In this document: piece after piece, positions 58,781-64,000 of the stretch | Position numbering within the stretch: the stretch's first letter is position 1 | Layout: each line of letters opens with the position of its first letter | Assembly: GCF_023065955.2 (NCBI RefSeq) | Contig: NW_026622874.1 | Span: 27,697,272 to 27,761,271, forward strand | From: Ursus arctos | Lineage: Eukaryota; Chordata; Mammalia; Carnivora; Ursidae | Reading direction: 5' to 3' | DNA length: 64,000 nt | Notes under the pieces: model-generated | Database searches by the model: none | What the model was told of the DNA's origin: nothing | Seen by the model: only the letters and a program-made list of their open reading frames with translations | Program-made: the position numbers and the translations under genes

Positions 58781-58990
58781 ACATTTGAACATTTCTGATC
58801 ATCATTTCTTCAAATGTTTTTCTGTCTCTCCTTGGCACTTCAGTTGCATATATGTTAACTGCTTGATATAGTGTCATAGCCACTGAAAATCTGTTTATCG
58901 TTTTTTGTCATTCTTTTCCTGTTTCATTTTTGTATAGTTGATATTGCTCTGTCCTCAAGTTCACTGTCTTTATGCCTTGTAATCTAAATA

Positions 58991-60430
58991 GAGTGAATGT
59001 GCAAATTATCAGAGGCTCTCTGGCTGAAGCAAATGAAAAAACTTGAGCTTATAGACAAGCACCGAGAGAGAATATAATGGTGGGAAAGAGTGGAAACATA
59101 CATAATGGGCAGAGTTACCAGATTACAGAGCATCATACCTCAATTAATGGACAACACCTGTATATTAAGGTGGCAGGTTGACAAAAATAATGCTGCGGCT
59201 ATTTTCTTGGTAGAAAAAAAATATGCAGTCTGAGCTGCTTTTTCCCAAAGAGTTTAAGGCAACGATGCCTTTTTGATGGTCACTGACAATACTCAAATTG
59301 CATTAGGAAAAATTACTGTTATTTCTCTTTAGTTCTCTTTGTTGTCTGCTGTAGACTGGGTCACGAGAAGAGTAATAACAGGAATAAATCAAGCATCCAT
59401 AATTGGAAAATTCTGAGAATGGCAAAAATGTCTGTGTTCAAATTTACTTTTGTTCTATTTGTGAAGGATTCGTCATGCAGGTAGAAGTACCCATTCTCTC
59501 AGCTAATTTCAAATGGTGTTTATCTATTCATTAAAGGCATTACTTAAATGACTTCTACTTGACAATTTCCTTTAGAGCAAACAACCAAGATATTATTTGT
59601 TAAAAATATTCTTCCATGAAAACTTTTCACTAGGTCATACTGGCCTCCCTCCCTTGTTGGACCACATACTGGTGCTTTGCTATGCTAAAGGTCTAGGAGA
59701 AGTGATTTGAATCTGAATTATAACACAGTTTGTCTCTAAATGCTACCATCTCCCTGACAAAACTCCATTCTTCTGAAGGGGAGAGCTGGATTCTGAAAGC
59801 TTACCAAGGACTTTCAGAGTTTTGTTTTATTTGCTGTTTCTAGAAATTTCAGACAAGTAGGAGTCTCAGGGTCTCCTATCTCAACAGAGGCTATTCTCTG
59901 TTCCCCATTTCTCCCCTGCCACAGTCATCTTACTGAATGTCATGACCATCCAGCAGGACTCACCTGCTGTGTTGCTAATGGGCAAGTTTTTCAGAACTTT
60001 GCAGCTGTGGATTTCAAAGAGCTCTGGGAAAGAGAGATTTATCTAACTTTTCAAACTACTTAACAACTAAGATACCAAGTTTGCCAATAGATACCTTAGG
60101 ATCCAAAGGTGTTCCAGTTACCAGAAACATTTGGTCAAGATATTGGAAAAGGAAAGAAAAAAGAGTAGAAAGAGAAGTCAATGAAAATATTAGCACGTTG
60201 GTCTCTTTTAAACTCCTAAGAAATCATTGAGGATCACTTTCTAAATGTAGCTGCTTGTGTTCAAGGTCACATGACTCATATGTCTGGCAACTGGACCTAT
60301 GTTCTCAGATCACTTGAGTTTTAGTTCTGTAAGAGCTGTCAAATTGTGCTAAAATTGAATGTGGAGCTCTCTAGGGGCTAATACTATTTTAAACTGTATT
60401 GCACATAGATGGTGAATTATATTACCTATA
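58991..60430. other. Unique stretch after the L1 cluster
   Basis: No repeat recognised. The part at 59000-59420 is conspicuously free of repeats and may be conserved non-coding DNA, but this cannot be judged from one sequence. Confidence 0.4.
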
Positions 60431-60436
60431 AGGGGG

Positions 60437-60825
60437 GTGACCAGTTATTCACTGCTACATAACAAACCATTGCAAAAGGTAATGTCTTAAGACATTTATT
60501 TATTATTTCTAATGTTTCTTCAGTTTAGAAGGGTGGTTCTTCTGTTCTCAAGGTCTTGTCTGGGAATCACTCATGTGCTTACATCCTTTAGGGCCTGTAC
60601 TTCTTTACAGCATGGCTACAGACTTCCAAGAGACCAAAAACAGCAGCTGCTAAGCTTAAACTAGGCCTGTCAGTGGCATTGCTTCCACTGGATTTCATTG
60701 TTTAAAGAAAGCAAGAAGCCAGCCTAGGATCCAAGGGGAGGGGAAATAGATTCATCTCTCAATAGCATATGAATAGACTATGGAGGGAGGCTTGGAGACT
60801 ATCTAACATACACACATCACAAGAA
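60437..60825 (-). mobile_element. MLT1-type MaLR LTR
   Basis: Antisense MLT1: GACCAGTTATTCACTGCTAC, ATAACAAACCATTGCAAAAG, GGTGGTTCTTCTGTTCTCAA, GGGAATCACTCATGTGCTTA and AGGGAGGCTTGGAGACTATC. Non-coding solitary LTR, diverged. Confidence 0.7.
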
Positions 60826-62360
60826 CCATCTTGGTTTGCTTGGGATCATGCTGGTTTATGCCCATTGTTCTGCAGTAATTAATAGCCATCTTCTTTTACT
60901 CTCAAAATCATCTTGGTTTGGATGATAGATTATATGGTCACACTATCCACAAGATACCTTTTAGAACTAAAATGCTGTAATACAAATTCCAAATAGTAAG
61001 ACTGTTCAACCATAGAGTGAATTGTGAGGGCTAGGTTTCACTCTTGGCTCAATACCTAGCAGGGATTTTCCTCAAATAAGGGCAATGATGGTTTAGCAAG
61101 TCAGTCTTTGTCTTTCTGGGCCGACCGGTTAAAATATGGTATTTGTGAAGAGGACTTTGAATCTATGAGGGCCAGTTGGAGAATATAATGATCATGACTT
61201 CTCTGTCTGAGGTCTTTTAGGTTATTTATATTGAAAATCTCCTAGTAGAGAAGGTGGAAACAGCAGAACTTGGATATAACGTACTTTGTGACTGCCCGTG
61301 TTTTAGCTATGCCTTGCTCTAATCACCTGCAACACAATTAAAGGTTAAACCTTTTTAGGACATTCCCTGGGCGGGGCACATGCAAAACTATGAGGTAGAT
61401 CAAGCATGTTTTAACATTCTAGGCTCTCCACATCCACTTTTGGTGTCTTCTGGGCCCTCTGGCTGTCTTCATGTTCGCAGTGCTCTCCTGTCACCCTGTA
61501 CACATCATGGCCATCAGTACAGACAACACCCAGGCAGGGCCCTCTTCCCAGGCCTTTGATCTTGCCCCATCCTCTCCCAATAAACGGCAACATTTGCTCA
61601 TCATGTCTACCATCCTAACGTCAGAATTGCTGAACAACTCAATACTAACATAGGTATGACTAGAATTACATCCTATCTCCTAAGAAAACGATCCACATAT
61701 TGACAATAGGCTTCTACTGATTAGGCCTAATAGTCTTCATTATCCTTTAATTCAATGCAAAATTTCTCAGTATTGATCAACACCTTCTTAAAACTCTCTC
61801 CTCTCTAGAATTCTTTAAGTACTGAGGTCCCCTTCTTATCTGTGAGTGTTCTCTGTGTCTTTCTACCTTTCTCCTGTGTTTCTCTCTGGCATACCCACTC
61901 ACTCATTATCTGTATGTCTGCCTCCCATTCCCTGTAGGCACTCCTGTACATTCCAGTCCTGCCTGAAAACCTTTAGTGGGAGGTTATATCCCACCTGTAG
62001 GAAGGGTCTGTAATTTATCTTGTTATGCTACTCCAGGTAGCTGCTGTTAAGCCATGTATTTAATATCCCCTTTATATTGTAAAGTTTATATTGTAAAGAA
62101 GTGCAGTCTATAGAGAAGTACCAGTCTGCAAGATGTTAGTAGCTGGTGCATGAAGGGAGGTATAGAAACTGAAAGGAAGGATGCCTGTGCCTGGTGCTTC
62201 TTTGGGCTCTGGACTTCGTCCTCTGTCACCGTCAGGGTCTCTGCTGCCTGCCATTACAATTAAGGAACTTAATGACAGCTATGTATATGCGCATTCAAAA
62301 ACAATGAAACAAATGATCACTATCTGCAATGAAGAATTCAGAATGACATTATTAACTTAA
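60826..62360. other. Unique stretch
   Basis: No gene or named repeat recognised; frames at 61411-61653 overlap on both strands and lack domains. Confidence 0.4.
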
Positions 62361-62364
62361 TGGG

Positions 62365-62761
62365 TGTGATAGATTATATTATTTGTTCCTAATTATTTGG
62401 GGTATCTTATAGGCCGAACATAATCTCTACTGCCACGGACTTTGAGTTTAGCCAAATGAGTCCCTTCAGCCCGTGGATCTGATCGACATTGGGTCCAGGC
62501 TACAGCTTCAAATGTACTTGTATGGTTTTGTTCTACACCCCGTTTGATCTTCTGCATTTCACTGTGAGGAAAAACTTGCTCTAGACCCATCCTGGGTCCC
62601 AGAGAGAGAAGACATTTAGAATCATTCAGATCCCAGTGGTAGAACTCAGCAGAATAGTATCTAACACATAGCCTTCCAGCAACATGAACAAGAAATTCAT
62701 GTGTATTGTTACAAGCAATTTGTGTGCTTGTTGCAACAGCACAAGCTGATCAATATAGGCA
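62365..62761 (+). mobile_element. Putative ERVL/MaLR-type LTR (5' LTR)
   Basis: About 397 bp beginning TGTGATAGATT and ending GGCA, i.e. TG...CA, with a primer-binding-site match starting two bases after the end. This fixes it as the 5' LTR of an ancient ERVL-class or MaLR element on the + strand. Subfamily not assigned. Confidence 0.5.
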
Positions 62762-62762
62762 T

Positions 62763-62778
62763 TGGTACCAAGAGTGGG
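62763..62778 (+). mobile_element. tRNA-Leu primer-binding site remnant
   Basis: TGGTACCAAGAGTGGG is complementary, with one mismatch, to the 3' end of tRNA-Leu(UAA) including CCA. ERVL/MaLR elements prime reverse transcription from tRNA-Leu (established). Confidence 0.6.
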
Positions 62779-64000
62779 ATTCTGCCTTAACAAAACCTTC
62801 AAATATGTGGTATTGCTTCAGTAATTAAGGAAGAGACAATAAGCAGCTGGGAAAATCGGTAACCTACGCTATACATCGGTGAAACACTCCGTAAAACCGT
62901 CGTGGGTAGACAATGTACCTACTGAATCTGTGGGAAGGGTCTTGGAAACAGAATGTTGGTAGCATGGTGGGTTGTCATTAGTTGCATTTGATAGGAGACT
63001 ACAAGAAAGAGCTGAGCTAAGAAAAGAATTGGCCTGTTTGCAATGAGAAATGAAAGGGAAAAAATGAGGTTTCATAAATTCTGGGATTTGCTGATTTAAT
63101 ATATGCTACTCTTTTTCATTTCCTCCCAATAAAAAGTTCCCATTTTAACATATAACCTGAGGACAAGGGTTAAACGAAGAGTGTTACCATTAACACACAG
63201 CCTGGGAACAAGACCACATTTAGAACATGGCTTACACACCTTTTGTTCAGGTGTCTGTTTAGACTAATAATGTATCCTCAAGTAGTTTATTTCAGTTGGA
63301 TGAAATAACTGAGAGTAAAAGGAAGGGCATGGTTGCCATGAAGCCTGATAAGGTTAGGTACTTGTAACGAAGACAGAAAGATACTTAGAGAGAGATACAC
63401 ACGTTGAAAGGCACCGTGGTGTGGTTATTGGCATAGGAAGTTGACTGCAATCGTATAGGTGAAAGACACACACAAAAAACCCCTCAACGTTTAAAGTAAC
63501 CCTCTTACCAAAAGTGCTTTAAGACTGGGACTGAGATTTAAAAAATACCCTAAGTTTATAGGGATAGGAAGTAGGCTTAGGGAGACCATCAGGAGAGCGT
63601 ATCTTCTGATGTCCTACTCAAATATGGTCAAGGGTGATGATAGAAGAGGGCAGAACTCCTAGGAAGTTGAGGCAAGAGATGTGACGAATAATAAACCGGC
63701 ATAGAACTCCCAGGGAGTGGAAGTGAGGCATAATCAAGGAATGATTCCTACCTCTAGATACAGGGAACCCACAGTATTTGCTCAGTGGGATTTCAGAATG
63801 GTGTGGGTTGGTGCCTCCCATTCCTTCCCTCTCTAAACAGAAGTATTTATTGGAGTTATATTGTTCCCGTTTGACCATAGTTTGTGGAATGTGGTGAGGG
63901 GAACAGTATGTTTTTAAATGTGCTTGCACGGATTGGCTCTGTCTGTACCAACCCTTGATGTTCTGTTCTCCCCTAACAGTACCTCATGCTTCGCATAGTG
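62779..64000 (+). mobile_element. Possible decayed ERVL/MaLR internal region
   Basis: The first ~60 bases after the primer site (CTGCCTTAACAAAACCTTC, AAATATGTGGTATTGCTTC) follow the MaLR/ERVL internal leader. Beyond about 62850 similarity fades and no gag or pol frame is visible on either strand. The right LTR is not found in the window, so the extent is unknown. Confidence 0.3.

Larger units (their letters stand above)
55590..58990 (-). mobile_element. Old L1 LINE, ORF2/ORF1 region, heavily decayed
   Basis: Antisense L1 landmarks run in order: TTTGCTAATATTTTGTTAAA, TTTGACCCGTTGGCATATAG, TTTCTAACTTGATTCCATTA, CCTTTATTCTGATTATGCTA, ACTGACAATCTCTGCATTTT, GGATATAGAATTCTAGGTTG, CATTGCATTGTCTTCTAGCT and TTGCCTGAGGTTTGTTGAGA. 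It is older than the neighbour at 47-54 kb and carries later insertions (7SK pseudogene, SINE at 58570) and a local 100-bp duplication. No frame longer than about 95 codons. Confidence 0.8.

Noticed and set aside
1..64000. CRISPR arrays, phage, operons or bacterial defence systems
   Set aside because: The sequence is mammalian throughout; regular repeats found are SINEs, L1 units or microsatellites, and there are no spacer-like arrays.

Overview
The window is nuclear DNA from a carnivoran mammal, most likely an arctoid of the bear/panda/pinniped type. The evidence is at least fifteen tRNA-Lys-derived CAN SINEs on both strands. Several, most clearly those near 34.3 kb and 58.6 kb, carry the head and body seen in bears and seals (GCCTGGGTGGCACAG, TCTGCCTTCGGCTCAGGG, CGGCGTTATGGGATCGAG) rather than the dog or cat forms. 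Very old mammalian repeats (MIR, L2, MER5, MLT1-type LTRs, L1M) fill much of the rest. I recognise no intact protein-coding gene, functional RNA gene, bacterial operon, CRISPR array or phage. Every open frame I examined is short (under 170 codons), lacks recognisable domains, and is explained by repeats or by GC-rich sequence.

Layout: 0-22 kb is unique sequence peppered with MIR/L2/MER5/MLT1 relics, short L1 3' ends and CAN SINEs, with a small CpG-richer patch near 6.9-7.2 kb. A strong CpG island at about 22.7-23.66 kb is the best promoter candidate; a CTCF-like site lies at its left edge and a consensus-like splice donor on the + strand inside it. 23.7-43 kb is mostly unique, repeat-sparse sequence. 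A second CpG island (43.32-43.74 kb) is followed by about 1.9 kb of repeat-free, AT-rich, homeodomain-motif-rich sequence that looks like a conserved regulatory block. From 46.85 to 59.0 kb the window is almost solid LINE-1, all on the minus strand: a near full-length but decayed L1 (about 47.1-54.2 kb) with three 425-bp 5'-end units, then an older L1. These are hit by four CAN SINEs and by a near full-length 7SK RNA pseudogene with a long (CTTT)n tail. 59-64 kb is unique sequence plus MLT1/ERVL-type LTR remains, one with a preserved tRNA-Leu primer-binding site.

Taken together, the window looks like intergenic or intronic DNA near a developmentally regulated locus. Every L1 segment whose orientation I could read is on the minus strand. 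That is the bias expected inside a gene transcribed on the + strand, but it is inference only. No previously undescribed system is proven here; the most promising regions to test are the two CpG islands and the 43.7-45.6 kb block.
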